Notes under the pieces: generated by a model
The model's input: the letters and a program-made list of their open reading frames with translations, nothing else
Databases searched by the model: none
Told to the model about the DNA's origin: nothing
Part shown: one piece after another, positions 8,318 through 17,590 of the stretch
How the letters are laid out: the number at the start of each line of letters is the position of its first letter
Numbering within the stretch: position 1 is the stretch's first letter
Position numbers and translations under genes: made by a program
Assembly: GCF_003224335.1 (NCBI RefSeq)
Contig: NZ_QKLF01000003.1
Coordinates: forward strand, 186,001 to 250,000
From: Curtobacterium sp. MCJR17_055
Lineage (GTDB): Bacteria > Actinomycetota > Actinomycetes > Actinomycetales > Microbacteriaceae
DNA: 64,000 bases
Direction: 5' to 3'

Positions 8318-10069
8318 GTGGTCACACGGCTCTCTCACCTCTTCCTCCGCACGCTCCGCGACGACCCCTCCGACGCCGAGGTGACGAGCCACAAGCTGCT
8401 CGTCCGCGCCGGCTACGTCCGCCGCCAGTCGCCGGGCATCTTCGCCTGGCTGCCGCTGGGCCTGAAGGTCCGCGCGAAGATCGAGGGCATCATCCGCGAC
8501 GAGATGGTCGCCGCCGGGGCGCAGGAGGTCCTGCTGCCGGCGCTGCTGCCGCGCGAGCCCTACGAGGCGACGAACCGCTGGACCGAGTACGGCGACGGCA
8601 TGTTCCGCCTGCAGGACCGCAAGGGCTCCGACTACCTCCTCGCGCCCACGCACGAGGAGATGTTCGCGCTCCTGGTGAAGGACCTGTACTCCTCCTACAA
8701 GGACCTGCCGGTCACGCTGTTCCAGATCCAGGACAAGTACCGCGACGAGGCCCGGCCCCGCGCCGGTCTGCTGCGTGGGCGCGAGTTCACCATGAAGGAC
8801 GCGTACTCGTTCGACCTCGACGACGCCGGCCTGGAGCGCAGCTACCAGGTGATGCGCGACGCCTACGAGCGGATCTTCACCCGGCTCGGCCTCGAGTACG
8901 TCATCGTGAAGGCGGACGCCGGCGCGATGGGCGGGTCGAAGTCCGAGGAGTTCCTGCACCCGATCGCGGTCGGCGAGGACACGTTCGTCCGGAGCGCCGG
9001 TGGCTACGCGGCCAACGTCGAGGCCTACGTGACCCCGGTGCCCGAGGCGCGGTCGACCGAGGGGCTCCCGGAGCCCGTGCTCCTGCCCGCGGCGGACACC
9101 CCGACGATCGAGTCGCTCGTCGCGCACGCCAACGAGGTCGCCCCGCGTGCCGGTGCGCCCTGGACCGCGGCGGACACGCTCAAGAACGTCGTGCTCGCAC
9201 TGACGCACCTGGACGGCACGCGCGAGGTCGTGGTCGTCGGACTCCCCGGGGACCGCGACGTCGACCTCAAGCGCGCCGAGGTCGCGTTCGCCCCGGCCGA
9301 GGTCGAGGCCGCCGGTGACGACGACTTCCGGAAGCACCGCGGCCTCGTGAAGGGCTACATCGGCCCGCAGGTCCTTGGCGCCGACAGCGCGACCGACCTG
9401 CGCTACTTCGTCGACCCGCGCGTGGTCGACGGTACGAGCTGGGTCACGGGCGCGAACGAGCGCGGTGTGCACGTCTCCGGCCTCGTCGCCGGGCGTGACT
9501 TCGTCGCCGACGGTGTCGCCGAGGTGTCCGACGTCCGCGCCGGCGACCCGGCCCCCGACGGTTCCGGCCCGCTCGAGACCGCCCGCGGCATGGAGATCGG
9601 CCACGTCTTCCAGCTCGGGCGCAAGTACGCCGAGGCGCTCGGTCTCAAGGTGCAGGACGAGAACGGCAAGCTCGCCACCGTCACGATGGGCTCGTACGGC
9701 ATCGGCGTGACGCGCATCCTGGCGATCCTGGCCGAGGCACACAACGACGAGAAGGGCCTGGCCTGGCCGAAGCACGTCGCACCGTTCGACGTGCACGTCG
9801 TCGCGACCGGCAAGGACGCGACCGCATTCGACCTGGCCGAATCGATCGTCGCGCAGCTCGAGGCCGAACGATACGAGGTCGTGTACGACGACCGCCCGAA
9901 GGTCTCGCCCGGCGTGAAGCTCCGGGACGCCGAGCTGCTCGGCATGCCGGTCGTCGTCGTCGCGGGCCGGAACGCCGCCGACGGCATCGTCGAACTCTGG
10001 GACCGGGCGACCGGCGACCGCCGGGAGGTCCCCGTCGCGGATCTGCTGGAGGCCGTCCGCGCGATCTGA
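8318..10069 (+). CDS. proS: Prolyl-tRNA synthetase
   Basis: Class II aminoacyl-tRNA synthetase charging tRNA-Pro. The 583-residue bacterial-type protein shows motif 2 ([23 protein letters not shown]), motif 3 ([13 protein letters not shown]), a central INS editing-type insertion (roughly residues 230-395) and a C-terminal anticodon-binding domain (HVVATGKDA...YEVVYDDR). The INS region carries the KNVVLAL and [13 protein letters not shown] signatures expected of mischarged Ala-tRNA-Pro editing. The GTG start is fixed by a -10 six bases upstream. A strong hairpin follows the gene, so it is probably transcribed alone. Confidence 0.97.
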   Translation: MVTRLSHLFLRTLRDDPSDAEVTSHKLLVRAGYVRRQSPGIFAWLPLGLKVRAKIEGIIRDEMVAAGAQEVLLPALLPREPYEATNRWTEYGDGMFRLQDRKGSDYLLAPTHEEMFALLVKDLYSSYKDLPVTLFQIQDKYRDEARPRAGLLRGREFTMKDAYSFDLDDAGLERSYQVMRDAYERIFTRLGLEYVIVKADAGAMGGSKSEEFLHPIAVGEDTFVRSAGGYAANVEAYVTPVPEARSTEGLPEPVLLPAADTPTIESLVAHANEVAPRAGAPWTAADTLKNVVLALTHLDGTREVVVVGLPGDRDVDLKRAEVAFAPAEVEAAGDDDFRKHRGLVKGYIGPQVLGADSATDLRYFVDPRVVDGTSWVTGANERGVHVSGLVAGRDFVADGVAEVSDVRAGDPAPDGSGPLETARGMEIGHVFQLGRKYAEALGLKVQDENGKLATVTMGSYGIGVTRILAILAEAHNDEKGLAWPKHVAPFDVHVVATGKDATAFDLAESIVAQLEAERYEVVYDDRPKVSPGVKLRDAELLGMPVVVVAGRNAADGIVELWDRATGDRREVPVADLLEAVRAI

Positions 10070-10094
10070 GCGCCCGGCGTCGAGCCGGGCGTCC

Positions 10095-10134
10095 GACGCA
10101 AGGCCCGTGGCGGATGCGCCACGGGCCTTGCGTC
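10095..10134 (+). terminator. Strong hairpin terminator after proS
   Basis: A perfect 18-bp stem (10095-10112 with 10117-10134) closes the tetraloop GATG. Its upper stem, AGGCCCGTGGCG, also occurs in the terminator at 48927-48974. No long T-run follows. Confidence 0.75.
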
Positions 10135-10144
10135 GTTCCTGCGG

Positions 10145-10150
10145 TACGAT
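10145..10150 (+). promoter_or_regulatory. -10 element upstream of nusA
   Basis: TACGAT just beyond the proS terminator; the resulting leader of roughly 55 nt ends in a GGAGG ribosome-binding site for nusA. Confidence 0.45.
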
Positions 10151-10213
10151 CGACGACGGCTTCCGCGTGGTCCCATCCGCGGGAGCGACTCATCTGAATA
10201 CGGAGGCACCTCG

Positions 10214-11209
10214 GTGAAGATCGACCTCGCAGTCCTGCGACTCATGGAGCGTGAACGGGAGATCCCGTTCGACGAGCTCGTCCAGATCATCGAATCTGCC
10301 ATCCTGACCGCCTACCAGAAGCACCGCGCCGAAAACGACGAACCCGTCGACGCCCAGGCCCGTGTCGAGCTCGACCGGAAGTCCGGCGAGGTCTCGGTGT
10401 TCGTCCCCGAACGTGACGAGGACGACAACGTCATCGGCGAGTCCGTGGACCAGCCGAGCGACTTCGGTCGGATCGCGGCCTTCGCGGCCAAGCAGGTCAT
10501 CAACCAGCGTCTCCGCGACATCGGCGACGACAAGATCCTCGGCGAGTTCCGCGGCAAGGAGGGCGACATCGTCGCCGGCATCGTGCAGCAGGGCCCGAAC
10601 CCGAAGATGGTCATGGTCGACCTCGGCACCGTCGAGGCGATCCTGCCCCCGGAGGAACAGGTCCCGGGGGAGACCTACACGCACGGCATGCGACTCCGTG
10701 TGTACGTGACGAGCGTCGGCCGCGGCAACAAGGGTCCGCAGATCACCGTGTCCCGCACGCACCCGGGCCTCGTGCGCAAGCTCTTCGCACTCGAGGTCCC
10801 CGAGATCGCGTCGGGCGTCGTGGAGATCACCTCCCTGGCGCGCGAGGCCGGACACCGCACGAAGATGGCGGTCAAGGCGAACGAGCCCGGGGTCAACGCC
10901 AAGGGGGCCTGCATCGGCGAGCTCGGAGCCCGCGTGCGCTCGGTCACCAACGAGCTCGGCGCCGAGAAGATCGACATCGTCGACTGGTCCTCGGACCTCT
11001 CGACCTTCGTCGCGAGCGCCCTGTCACCGGCGAAGGTGACGAGCGCGTTCGTGCTCGACGCCTCGACCAAGGCCGTCCGGGCCCTCGTGCCGGACTACCA
11101 GCTGTCGCTCGCCATCGGCAAGGAAGGGCAGAACGCCCGCCTCGCCGCGAAGCTCACCGGCGCCCGGATCGACATCCAGCCGGACTCGATCCTCGACGGC
11201 GACGACTGA
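10214..11209 (+). CDS. nusA: Transcription termination/antitermination factor NusA
   Basis: RNA polymerase-binding factor that modulates pausing, termination and rRNA antitermination. The 331 residues comprise the NusA N-terminal domain (MKIDLAVLRLMEREREIPF), an S1 domain (KEGDIVAGIVQQGPNPKMVMVDLG) and two KH domains (KANEPGVNAKGACIGELGAR and LSLAIGKEGQNARLAAKLTG). The C-terminal acidic repeats of the E. coli protein are absent, as is usual in Actinobacteria. The GTG start has GGAGG seven bases upstream. In most bacteria rimP precedes nusA; here only a terminator and a promoter separate proS from nusA. Confidence 0.97.
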   Translation: MKIDLAVLRLMEREREIPFDELVQIIESAILTAYQKHRAENDEPVDAQARVELDRKSGEVSVFVPERDEDDNVIGESVDQPSDFGRIAAFAAKQVINQRLRDIGDDKILGEFRGKEGDIVAGIVQQGPNPKMVMVDLGTVEAILPPEEQVPGETYTHGMRLRVYVTSVGRGNKGPQITVSRTHPGLVRKLFALEVPEIASGVVEITSLAREAGHRTKMAVKANEPGVNAKGACIGELGARVRSVTNELGAEKIDIVDWSSDLSTFVASALSPAKVTSAFVLDASTKAVRALVPDYQLSLAIGKEGQNARLAAKLTGARIDIQPDSILDGDD

Positions 11210-11296
11210 GCGACATCCCCATCGACGCGGTCCGGTTCGCTCGTGGCGAGAGGCCTCGGGCGCGCCGGATCGCGGTCGTCGGAGTCAAGGAGTAGA

Positions 11297-11617
11297 GTGG
11301 ACGCCGTCAGAACGTGCATCGGCAGTCGTCGTCGTGCAACCCGATCCTCCCTCCTCCGAGTCGTCGCCCTGAGCGACGGTTCCGTCGTGGCGGATCCGAA
11401 GGCAGTCATGCCGGGCCGGGGGGCATGGCTCACACCGACCGTCGAAGCGTACGAACTGGCCGTCAAGCGCAGGGCATTCCGCCGTGCGCTCCGGCTGGAG
11501 CGTGATCCCGACACGTCCGCGGTGCGCGAGTACCTCGCCGGGCTGCAGAGCCCGAACGGCACGGAACCCGAGCACCCGGACATGACAGAACAGGCTGAAC
11601 GGCTTATGGACAACTGA
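11297..11617 (+). CDS. ylxR: YlxR family (DUF448) RNA-binding protein
   Basis: A 106-residue basic protein of the YlxR/DUF448 family, encoded between nusA and infB in most bacteria. The start at GTG 11297 gives VDAVRTCIGSRRRATRSSLLRVV, matching the family opening R-T-C-x-x-C/S-R, and the PGRGAWL motif follows near residue 48. Family members have a small alpha/beta fold thought to bind RNA or regulate gene expression; the precise role is unsettled. AAGGAG lies four bases before the GTG. The C-terminal 25 residues or so are not conserved. The gap back to nusA is 87 bp. Confidence 0.85.
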   Translation: MDAVRTCIGSRRRATRSSLLRVVALSDGSVVADPKAVMPGRGAWLTPTVEAYELAVKRRAFRRALRLERDPDTSAVREYLAGLQSPNGTEPEHPDMTEQAERLMDN

Positions 11618-11691
11618 TGAGCGGCTCGAAATGAGACCCGTCATCCAGTGAGTCCTGCCCCTTGACGGGGTGGGACCCGTGAAGGAGAACA

Positions 11692-14556
11692 GTGGCTAAA
11701 CCACGCGTACACGAGATCGCAAGCGAGCTCGGCGTCGACAGCAAGACCGCACTCGAGAAGCTCAAGCAGCTCGGCGAGTTCGTCAAGGGCCCGAGCTCGA
11801 GCATCGAGCCCCCCGTCGCACGGAAGCTCCGTGCAGCCCTGCAGGCCGAGGGCGCGTCCGCGTCGTCGACGCCCGCAGCCCCCGCCGCCAAGGCCCCCGC
11901 GGCACCGCGTTCCGGTGCCCCGAAGCCCGGTGGCCCCAAGCCCGGCCCGAAGCGTCCGGCACCCGCCCCCGAGCCCGAGCCCGTCGTCGAGGCAGCACCC
12001 GCTGCCCCCGCCGTCGACGGCGCGCCGGTGCCCGCTGCACCGAAGTCGGTCGCGCAGCGCCAGGCCGAGGCCGAGGCCGCACGCAAGGCCGCCGCGGAGC
12101 AGAAGGCCGCCGAGCAGAAGGGCCAGCAGGGCGGTGACGCCCCGAAGGACTCCGGGCCGAGCGACGCCGTGAAGCCCGGTGCCTCGAAGCCCTCCGGTGC
12201 CGCCCCGAAGCCGGGTGGCCCGAAGCCCGGCGCACGTCCCGGAAACAACCCCTACGCGTCGAGCCAGGGCATGGGTGCACGTCCGCCGCGCCCCGGCAAC
12301 AACCCGTTCGCCTCGAACCAGGGCATGGGCCAGCGCCCGGCCGCCGGTGCGGGTGGCGGGAACGGCATCCCCCGTCCTCAGCCGCCGCGTCCCGGTGCGC
12401 CCCGCCCGGGTGCCCCGCGTCCCGGTGGTCCCGGCCAGAACAACCGACCGAACGGCTTCGGGCAGCGCCCGGGTCAGGGCGGTGGCGGTCGTGGTGGCGC
12501 CGGTGGCGGGTTCAACCGTCCCGGTGGTGCCGGTGCCGGCGCCGGTGGCGGCTTCGCCCGTCCCGCGTTCACGGGTCCGCGCCCCGCAGGTGGTGGCGGC
12601 CGTGGTCGTGGCCCCGGCGGTGGTACCGCTGGTGCGTTCGGCCGTGGTGGCGGCAAGAGCCGTGCCCGCAAGTCGAAGCGGACGAAGCGCGCCGAGTACG
12701 AGATGCGGCAGGCGCCGTCGCTCGGCGGCGTGCAGGTCCCGCGCGGTGACGGCAACACGGTCATCCGCCTCCGTCGCGGTGCGAGCATCTCGGACTTCGC
12801 GGACAAGATCGACGCGAGCCCCGGCAACCTGGTGACGGTGCTGTTCCACCTCGGTGAGATGGCGACCGCGACCGAGTCCCTGGACGAGGCCACCTTCGAG
12901 GTCCTCGGCGAGGAGCTCGGCTACAAGATCCAGGTCGTCTCGCCCGAGGACGAGGACAAGGAGCTCCTCGAGGGCTTCGACATCGACATCGACGCCGAGT
13001 ACGCCGACGAGGACGACTCCGTCCTGCAGCAGCGTCCCCCGGTCGTCACCGTGATGGGTCACGTCGACCACGGTAAGACCCGACTGCTCGACGCGATCCG
13101 GAACTCGAAGGTCGTCGAGGGCGAAGCCGGCGGCATCACGCAGCACATCGGTGCGTACCAGATCGTCACCGAGCACGAGGGCATCGAGCGCCCGATCACC
13201 TTCATCGACACCCCGGGTCACGAGGCCTTCACGGCCATGCGTGCCCGTGGTGCCCAGGTGACGGACATCGCGATCCTCGTGGTCGCGGCGGACGACGGCA
13301 TCATGCCGCAGACGATCGAGGCGCTGAACCACGCGCAGTCGGCCGGTGTGCCGATCGTGGTCGCGGTCAACAAGATCGACAAGGACGGCGCCAACCCGGC
13401 GAAGGTCCGCCAGCAGCTCACCGAGTACAACCTGGTGGCCGAGGAGTACGGCGGCGACGTCATGTTCGTCGACGTCTCCGCGCGCAACAACATCGGCATC
13501 CAGGACCTCCTGGACGCGGTGCTGCTGACCGCTGACGCCGGGCTCGACCTGCGTGCCAACCCCGACAAGGACGCCCGAGGCGTCGCGATCGAAGCACGGC
13601 TCGACAAGGGCCGCGGTGCGGTGGCGACCGTCCTCATCCAGTCCGGCACGCTGCACGTCGGTGACGCGATCGTCGCCGGCACGGCGTACGGCCGTGTCCG
13701 GGCGATGGCGGACGAGAACGGCAACGCGGTCGACGCCGCGACGCCGGCCCGTCCGGTCCAGGTGCAGGGTCTGTCGTCGGTGCCGCGCGCCGGTGACACG
13801 TTCCTTGTCACCGAGGACGACCGCACCGCTCGTCAGATCGCCGAGAAGCGTGAAGCCGCGCAGCGCAACGCCCAGCTGGCCAAGGCCCGCAAGCGCATCT
13901 CGCTCGAGGACTTCACCCGTGCACTCGAAGAGGGCAAGGTCGACTCGCTCAACCTCATCATCAAGGGTGACGTCTCCGGTGCCGTCGAGGCACTCGAGCA
14001 GTCGCTCCTCGACATCGAGGTGGACGACAGCGTCCAGCTGCGCATCCTGCACCGCGGTGTGGGTGCGATCACGGAGTCGGACATCGACCTCGCCACGATC
14101 GACAACGCGATCGTCGTCGGCTTCAACGTCCGTCCGGACGTCAAGGCCCGCGAGCGCGCTGCCCGTGAAGGCATCGACGTGCGCTTCTACTCGGTCATCT
14201 ACAACGCACTCGAGGACATCGAGAACTCGCTCAAGGGCATGCTCAAGCCCGAGTACGAAGAGGTCCAGTCGGGTGTGGCGGAGATCCGCGAGGTGTTCCG
14301 TTCCTCCAAGTTCGGCAACATCGCCGGTGTCATCGTCCGGTCCGGCACGATCACGCGCAACGCCAAGGCGCGCGTCATCCGTGACGGCGTCGTGGTCGCG
14401 GACGGGCTCGCCATCGAGTCCCTGCGTCGCTTCAAGGACGACGTCACCGAGGTCCGGACGGACTTCGAAGCCGGTATCGGTCTGGGCAAGTTCAACGACA
14501 TCCAGGTCGGCGACGAGATCGAGACCACCGAGCTCGTCGAGAAGCCGCGCGACTGA
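11692..14556 (+). CDS. infB: Translation initiation factor IF-2
   Basis: The GTPase that delivers fMet-tRNA to the 30S subunit and promotes subunit joining. The 954 residues begin with an IF2_N helical domain ([20 protein letters not shown]), followed by a long Ala/Pro- then Gly/Arg-rich disordered linker (about residues 60-330). Next come a second IF2_N-like module and the GTPase domain with G1 GHVDHGKT near residue 458, G3 DTPGH, G4 NKID and the C-terminal domains II-IV. The GTG start has GAAGGAG upstream. A hairpin at 11652-11676 sits in the ylxR-infB gap. The Gly-rich linker is typical of actinobacterial IF-2. Confidence 0.97.
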   Translation: MAKPRVHEIASELGVDSKTALEKLKQLGEFVKGPSSSIEPPVARKLRAALQAEGASASSTPAAPAAKAPAAPRSGAPKPGGPKPGPKRPAPAPEPEPVVEAAPAAPAVDGAPVPAAPKSVAQRQAEAEAARKAAAEQKAAEQKGQQGGDAPKDSGPSDAVKPGASKPSGAAPKPGGPKPGARPGNNPYASSQGMGARPPRPGNNPFASNQGMGQRPAAGAGGGNGIPRPQPPRPGAPRPGAPRPGGPGQNNRPNGFGQRPGQGGGGRGGAGGGFNRPGGAGAGAGGGFARPAFTGPRPAGGGGRGRGPGGGTAGAFGRGGGKSRARKSKRTKRAEYEMRQAPSLGGVQVPRGDGNTVIRLRRGASISDFADKIDASPGNLVTVLFHLGEMATATESLDEATFEVLGEELGYKIQVVSPEDEDKELLEGFDIDIDAEYADEDDSVLQQRPPVVTVMGHVDHGKTRLLDAIRNSKVVEGEAGGITQHIGAYQIVTEHEGIERPITFIDTPGHEAFTAMRARGAQVTDIAILVVAADDGIMPQTIEALNHAQSAGVPIVVAVNKIDKDGANPAKVRQQLTEYNLVAEEYGGDVMFVDVSARNNIGIQDLLDAVLLTADAGLDLRANPDKDARGVAIEARLDKGRGAVATVLIQSGTLHVGDAIVAGTAYGRVRAMADENGNAVDAATPARPVQVQGLSSVPRAGDTFLVTEDDRTARQIAEKREAAQRNAQLAKARKRISLEDFTRALEEGKVDSLNLIIKGDVSGAVEALEQSLLDIEVDDSVQLRILHRGVGAITESDIDLATIDNAIVVGFNVRPDVKARERAAREGIDVRFYSVIYNALEDIENSLKGMLKPEYEEVQSGVAEIREVFRSSKFGNIAGVIVRSGTITRNAKARVIRDGVVVADGLAIESLRRFKDDVTEVRTDFEAGIGLGKFNDIQVGDEIETTELVEKPRD

Positions 14557-14573
14557 TCGCACTGAGTACCCTG

Positions 14574-14605
14574 GGCCCCGCCTCTCCGACCGGAGGGGCG
14601 GGGCC
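14574..14605 (+). terminator. Hairpin between infB and rbfA
   Basis: GGCCCCGCCTCTCCG (14574-14588) pairs with CGGAGGGGCGGGGCC (14591-14605) with one G-T pair. There is no T-run, and a TACCCT (14568-14573) abuts it, so it may be an attenuator or a partial terminator rather than a full stop. Confidence 0.45.
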
Positions 14606-14631
14606 TCACCCCGTTCCGCAAGGAGGAACCC

Positions 14632-15108
14632 ATGGCTGATCCGCAGCGCGCACGCAAGATGGCGGACCGCATCAAGGAAGTCGTCGCTCGTCGGCTCGAC
14701 AAGGGCCTGCGGGACCCGCGACTCGGCTTCGTCACCATCACCGACGTCCGCGTGACCGGTGACCTGCAGCACGCGTCCGTCTTCTACACGGTGTACGGCA
14801 CCGACGAGGAGCGTGCCGACTCGGCCGCCGCGCTCAAGGCCGCGACCGGCATGCTCCGGACCGAGGTCGGCAAGAACATCACGGCCCGGCTGACGCCGTC
14901 GCTCGAGTTCATCGCCGACGCCCTGCCCGACACCTCGGCGCACCTCGAGGACCTGCTCGCGCAGGCGCAGATGCGCGACCAGCAGGTCAAGGCCGCGGCG
15001 GTCGGCGCCACGTACGCCGGCGAGGCCGACCCGTACAAGCACGACGAGGACGAGGACGAGGACGACGACGCGTCGGACGACGAGGCGTCGGACGCTGCCC
15101 GGACCTGA
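14632..15108 (+). CDS. rbfA: Ribosome-binding factor A
   Basis: RbfA is a KH-fold maturation factor that binds the 30S subunit and helps process the 16S rRNA 5' end. The 158 residues include the signature RMADRIKEVVARRLDKGLRDPRLGFVTIT-type opening (written here in outline), VTGDLQHASVFYTVYG and LRTEVGKNITARLTPSLEF. After the KH core (about residue 120) there is an acidic tail rich in Asp and Glu (HDEDEDEDDDASDDEASD), longer than in most RbfA proteins. AAGGAGG lies seven bases before the ATG. It is the last gene of the nusA-infB run, followed by a convergent terminator shared with mutY. Confidence 0.96.
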   Translation: MADPQRARKMADRIKEVVARRLDKGLRDPRLGFVTITDVRVTGDLQHASVFYTVYGTDEERADSAAALKAATGMLRTEVGKNITARLTPSLEFIADALPDTSAHLEDLLAQAQMRDQQVKAAAVGATYAGEADPYKHDEDEDEDDDASDDEASDAART

Positions 15109-15120
15109 CCGCATCCGGCA

Positions 15121-15160
15121 CACGGAGCGCCCGTCACCGGTCGGTGGCGGGCGCTCCGTG
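15121..15160. terminator. Bidirectional terminator between rbfA and mutY
   Basis: An 18-bp stem (15121-15138 with 15143-15160, one G-T pair) with loop GGTC lies between the convergent rbfA and mutY genes and can serve both strands. Confidence 0.72.
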
Positions 15161-15164
15161 CGTC

Positions 15165-16094
15165 TCAGCCACGTGGCAGCCGGTACCCCTCGGCATCGTC
15201 GCCCTCGGCCAGTCCGTCGCGCAGCAGCGAGGCGAGCGCCCGGTCCCGCTGCTCGGCGTCCGGCCAGACCAGCGCGATCTCGTCCGTCGTGACCGGCACG
15301 TCGCTGGCGCGCAGTTCCGCCATGAGCAGGCCCCGCACCTGACGGTCGCTGCCGGCGAAGCGCGCCTGCTTCGGTGCGCGTGGGCCGTCGTGGTCCGGGT
15401 ACCCGGCGGCCCGCCAGGCGCAGCGGTCGGCGATCGGGCACGCGTCGCACGCCGGCGCCCGGGCGACGCAGACGAGCGCCCCGAGTTCCATGACGGCCGC
15501 GTTCGTGGCGGCCGCGGCGTCGCGCTCGACCGGGAGCACGGACTCCATGAGCGGCAGGTCCTGCTTCGCCTTGGCCGGTCCGGGCTCGCCCTGCCCGAGC
15601 ACGGCCCGGGCGAGCACCCGCCGCACGTTCACGTCCACGACAGGGTGCCGGTCGCCGTACGCGAACACCGCGACCGCGCGGGCCGTGTAGTCGCCGATGC
15701 CGGGCAGGGCCAGGAGCTCGTCGACGTCCCGCGGCACGACGTTCCCGTGTCGTTCCGCGATGGCGGTGGCCGCCGCGTGCAGCGCCAGCGCACGGCGCGG
15801 GTACCCGAGCCGGTCCCAGGCCCGTACGGCCTCCGCGGGCGGCGACGCCGCGAGGTCCGCGGGGGTCGGCCAGCGCGTGAGCCACGCCTCCAGCCGGGGG
15901 ACGACGCGGGCGACCTGCGTCTGCTGCAGCATGACCTCGCTCACCAGCGTGCCCCATGCCGGGAACCCGGGCCGCCGCCAGGGCAGGTCGCGCGCCTCCC
16001 GGCGGAACCAGTCGAGCACGGGGGACAGGAAGGCGGATCGCGTGTGGAGGCCGGTGTCGTCCACCGACGGACTGGAGGCTCGGCCCGCGTTCAC
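15165..16094 (-). CDS. mutY: A/G-specific adenine glycosylase
   Basis: MutY removes adenine mispaired with 8-oxoguanine. The 309-residue product has the catalytic Glu in SEVMLQQTQVARV, the helix-hairpin-helix LPGIGDYTARAVAVFAYG, the catalytic Asp in VVDVNVRRVLAR, and a 4Fe-4S loop CVARAPACDACPIADRC with the canonical C-x6-C-x2-C-x5-C spacing. The C-terminal region is short, about 80 residues, and lacks a clear NUDIX-like 8-oxoG recognition domain, as in many actinobacterial homologues. The start is placed at the second of two adjacent GTG codons (16094), which is 6 nt from a TAGGCT -10; the first is at 16097. Confidence 0.94.
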   Translation of the reverse strand: MNAGRASSPSVDDTGLHTRSAFLSPVLDWFRREARDLPWRRPGFPAWGTLVSEVMLQQTQVARVVPRLEAWLTRWPTPADLAASPPAEAVRAWDRLGYPRRALALHAAATAIAERHGNVVPRDVDELLALPGIGDYTARAVAVFAYGDRHPVVDVNVRRVLARAVLGQGEPGPAKAKQDLPLMESVLPVERDAAAATNAAVMELGALVCVARAPACDACPIADRCAWRAAGYPDHDGPRAPKQARFAGSDRQVRGLLMAELRASDVPVTTDEIALVWPDAEQRDRALASLLRDGLAEGDDAEGYRLPRG

Positions 16095-16100
16095 CACGAC

Positions 16101-16110
16101 AGCCTACGGT
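16101..16110. promoter_or_regulatory. Overlapping divergent -10 elements for mutY and the gene at 16117
   Basis: On the minus strand TAGGCT (16106-16101) is 6 nt from the mutY GTG at 16094. On the plus strand TACGGT (16105-16110) is 6 nt from the ATG at 16117. The two hexamers share the self-complementary TA at 16105-16106, so one site can direct leaderless transcripts both ways. Confidence 0.6.
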
Positions 16111-16116
16111 GGTGGC

Positions 16117-16563
16117 ATGGCACGCTGGGCACCGCAGGAGACCGACACGATGGCCGCGATCGCGAGCGAGGTGATCGCGCAGGTCGGGACGAACCGCACC
16201 GTGGTCGCCGTCGACGGACAGGACGGCCTCGACCTCGAACGTGTGGCGGCTGCACTCGTCGCCGGCTTCGAGCGGCACGGCGTCCACGCGATGGCGGCCG
16301 CTGCTCCCTCGACCGACGCCGACACGCTCCGCGCCGACCTCGTGACCCCGTTCCGGACCACCGGCGCGGGCGACGGCGTGCTCGTCGTGCACGGAGCCGG
16401 GCTCCTCGCGCCGGGGACACGGTCGCTGTGGCGCTGGTCCCTCTGGGTGGAGCAGGAGGCCGGGCGGCTCGAGCGCCGAGCGGACGTGAAGATCGCCGCA
16501 TCGGCCGTGCTCGACGTGACCGACCCCGAGCACCCGCGCCGCGAGTGGAACGACGCCTGCTGA
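16117..16563 (+). CDS. Degenerate uridine kinase-like protein
   Basis: A 148-residue protein whose segments resemble actinobacterial uridine-kinase-like P-loop proteins: RTVVAVDGQDGLDLERVAAAL lines up with the usual VVAVDG-x-DGAGKT phosphate loop, and TLRADLVTPF plus VLVVHGAGLLAPGTRSLW with the RRDLLDPL and VLVVDGIFL-xx-EL-xx-LWD blocks. The Walker A Gly-Lys-Thr is replaced by Leu-Asp-Leu and the central substrate-binding segment is absent, so kinase activity is unlikely. It has an intact frame, a leaderless-type start and normal codon use, so it appears expressed rather than decaying. Family assignment is my inference from motif resemblance. Confidence 0.72.
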   Translation: MARWAPQETDTMAAIASEVIAQVGTNRTVVAVDGQDGLDLERVAAALVAGFERHGVHAMAAAAPSTDADTLRADLVTPFRTTGAGDGVLVVHGAGLLAPGTRSLWRWSLWVEQEAGRLERRADVKIAASAVLDVTDPEHPRREWNDAC

Positions 16564-16636
16564 GCCCGCCGCGACCGGTGGGCCGTCCGGGTCGCACGTC
16601 GGGACGAGCGGACGCGACGGCGGGCGGTCCCGCTGC

Positions 16637-16642
16637 TACGCT
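16637..16642 (+). promoter_or_regulatory. -10 element for truB
   Basis: TACGCT, 6 nt before the GTG at 16649, leaderless spacing. Confidence 0.5.
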
Positions 16643-16648
16643 GCTGCG

Positions 16649-17590
16649 GTGCTCGTGACCCCGCCCGACGGCATCATCCTCGTCGACAAGCCGCAGGGCA
16701 TCTCGAGCCACCGCGTGGTCTCGATCGCCCGCCGACGACTCGGCCTCAAGAAGATCGGCCACGCGGGCACCCTCGACCCGATGGCGACCGGGCTGCTCCT
16801 GCTCGGCGTCGGCCCCTCCACCCGGCTCCTGACGCACCTGGTCGGACTGGGCAAGACCTACACGGCGACGATCCGGCTCGGCGTCGGCACCGACTCGGAC
16901 GACGCCGACGGCGAGCCGGTGTCGTCGGTCGGTGCGGCTGCGGACAGCGTCTCGGACCAGGCGATCGAGGCCGCCGTCGCCGCGCTCCGCGGTCCGATCG
17001 ACCAGGTCCCGTCCACCGTCAGCGCCATCAAGGTCGACGGGCGCCGGGCCTACGACCTGGCCCGCAAGGGTGAAGCGGTCACACTCCGCGCCCGGCGCGT
17101 GACCGTCGACCGGTTCGAGGTCCTCGGCCGGGTCGACCGGGTCGTGTCGGTCGACGGAGCCGACGTCTCCGTCATCGACCTCGACGTCGTCGTGTCCTGC
17201 TCGTCCGGCACCTACATCCGGGCACTCGCCCGTGACGTCGGCGTCACGCTCGGCACCGGCGCACACCTCACCGCGCTCCGTCGGACCGTCGTCGGTCCCT
17301 TCACGGTCGACGACGCCGTCGACCTCGAGGACGACGCCGTGGACGTCCACGGGGCGCTCGCCCGACCGGCGGACGTGGCACGGCGACTCTTCCCGGTCGT
17401 GCAGCTGGACGGGCACCAGGCGAAGGACCTGGGTGACGGCAAGCGGATCAGCGTCGAGCACCCGGACTCGGAGGGACCCGTGGCCGCCATCGCCACCGGT
17501 GGGGACCGACTCGTCGGGCTCGTCGCCGTCCGCCGCGGACAGCTCCGCGTCATCACGAACTTCCCCACAGCGGCAGGAGCGAACGCGTGA
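16649..17590 (+). CDS. truB: tRNA pseudouridine(55) synthase
   Basis: TruB converts U55 in the T-loop of tRNAs to pseudouridine. The 313-residue protein opens with GIILVDKPQGISSHRVV, and carries the catalytic motif HAGTLDPMATGLLLLGVG with Asp43 as nucleophile, then TYTATIRLGVGTDSDDADGE and the RALARDVGVTLGTGAHLTALRRT region. A short C-terminal extension follows the catalytic domain. The start is fixed by a -10 six bases upstream. It usually lies right after rbfA; here mutY and the kinase-like gene intervene. Its stop overlaps the next gene by 4 bp. Confidence 0.96.
   Translation: MLVTPPDGIILVDKPQGISSHRVVSIARRRLGLKKIGHAGTLDPMATGLLLLGVGPSTRLLTHLVGLGKTYTATIRLGVGTDSDDADGEPVSSVGAAADSVSDQAIEAAVAALRGPIDQVPSTVSAIKVDGRRAYDLARKGEAVTLRARRVTVDRFEVLGRVDRVVSVDGADVSVIDLDVVVSCSSGTYIRALARDVGVTLGTGAHLTALRRTVVGPFTVDDAVDLEDDAVDVHGALARPADVARRLFPVVQLDGHQAKDLGDGKRISVEHPDSEGPVAAIATGGDRLVGLVAVRRGQLRVITNFPTAAGANA

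Noticed and set aside
11641..16533. A 1,630-codon minus-strand open frame opposite infB, rbfA and mutY
   Set aside because: It is a shadow of high-GC coding on the plus strand: low-complexity Arg/Gly/Leu/Val composition, no recognisable domain, and it runs across several real genes.
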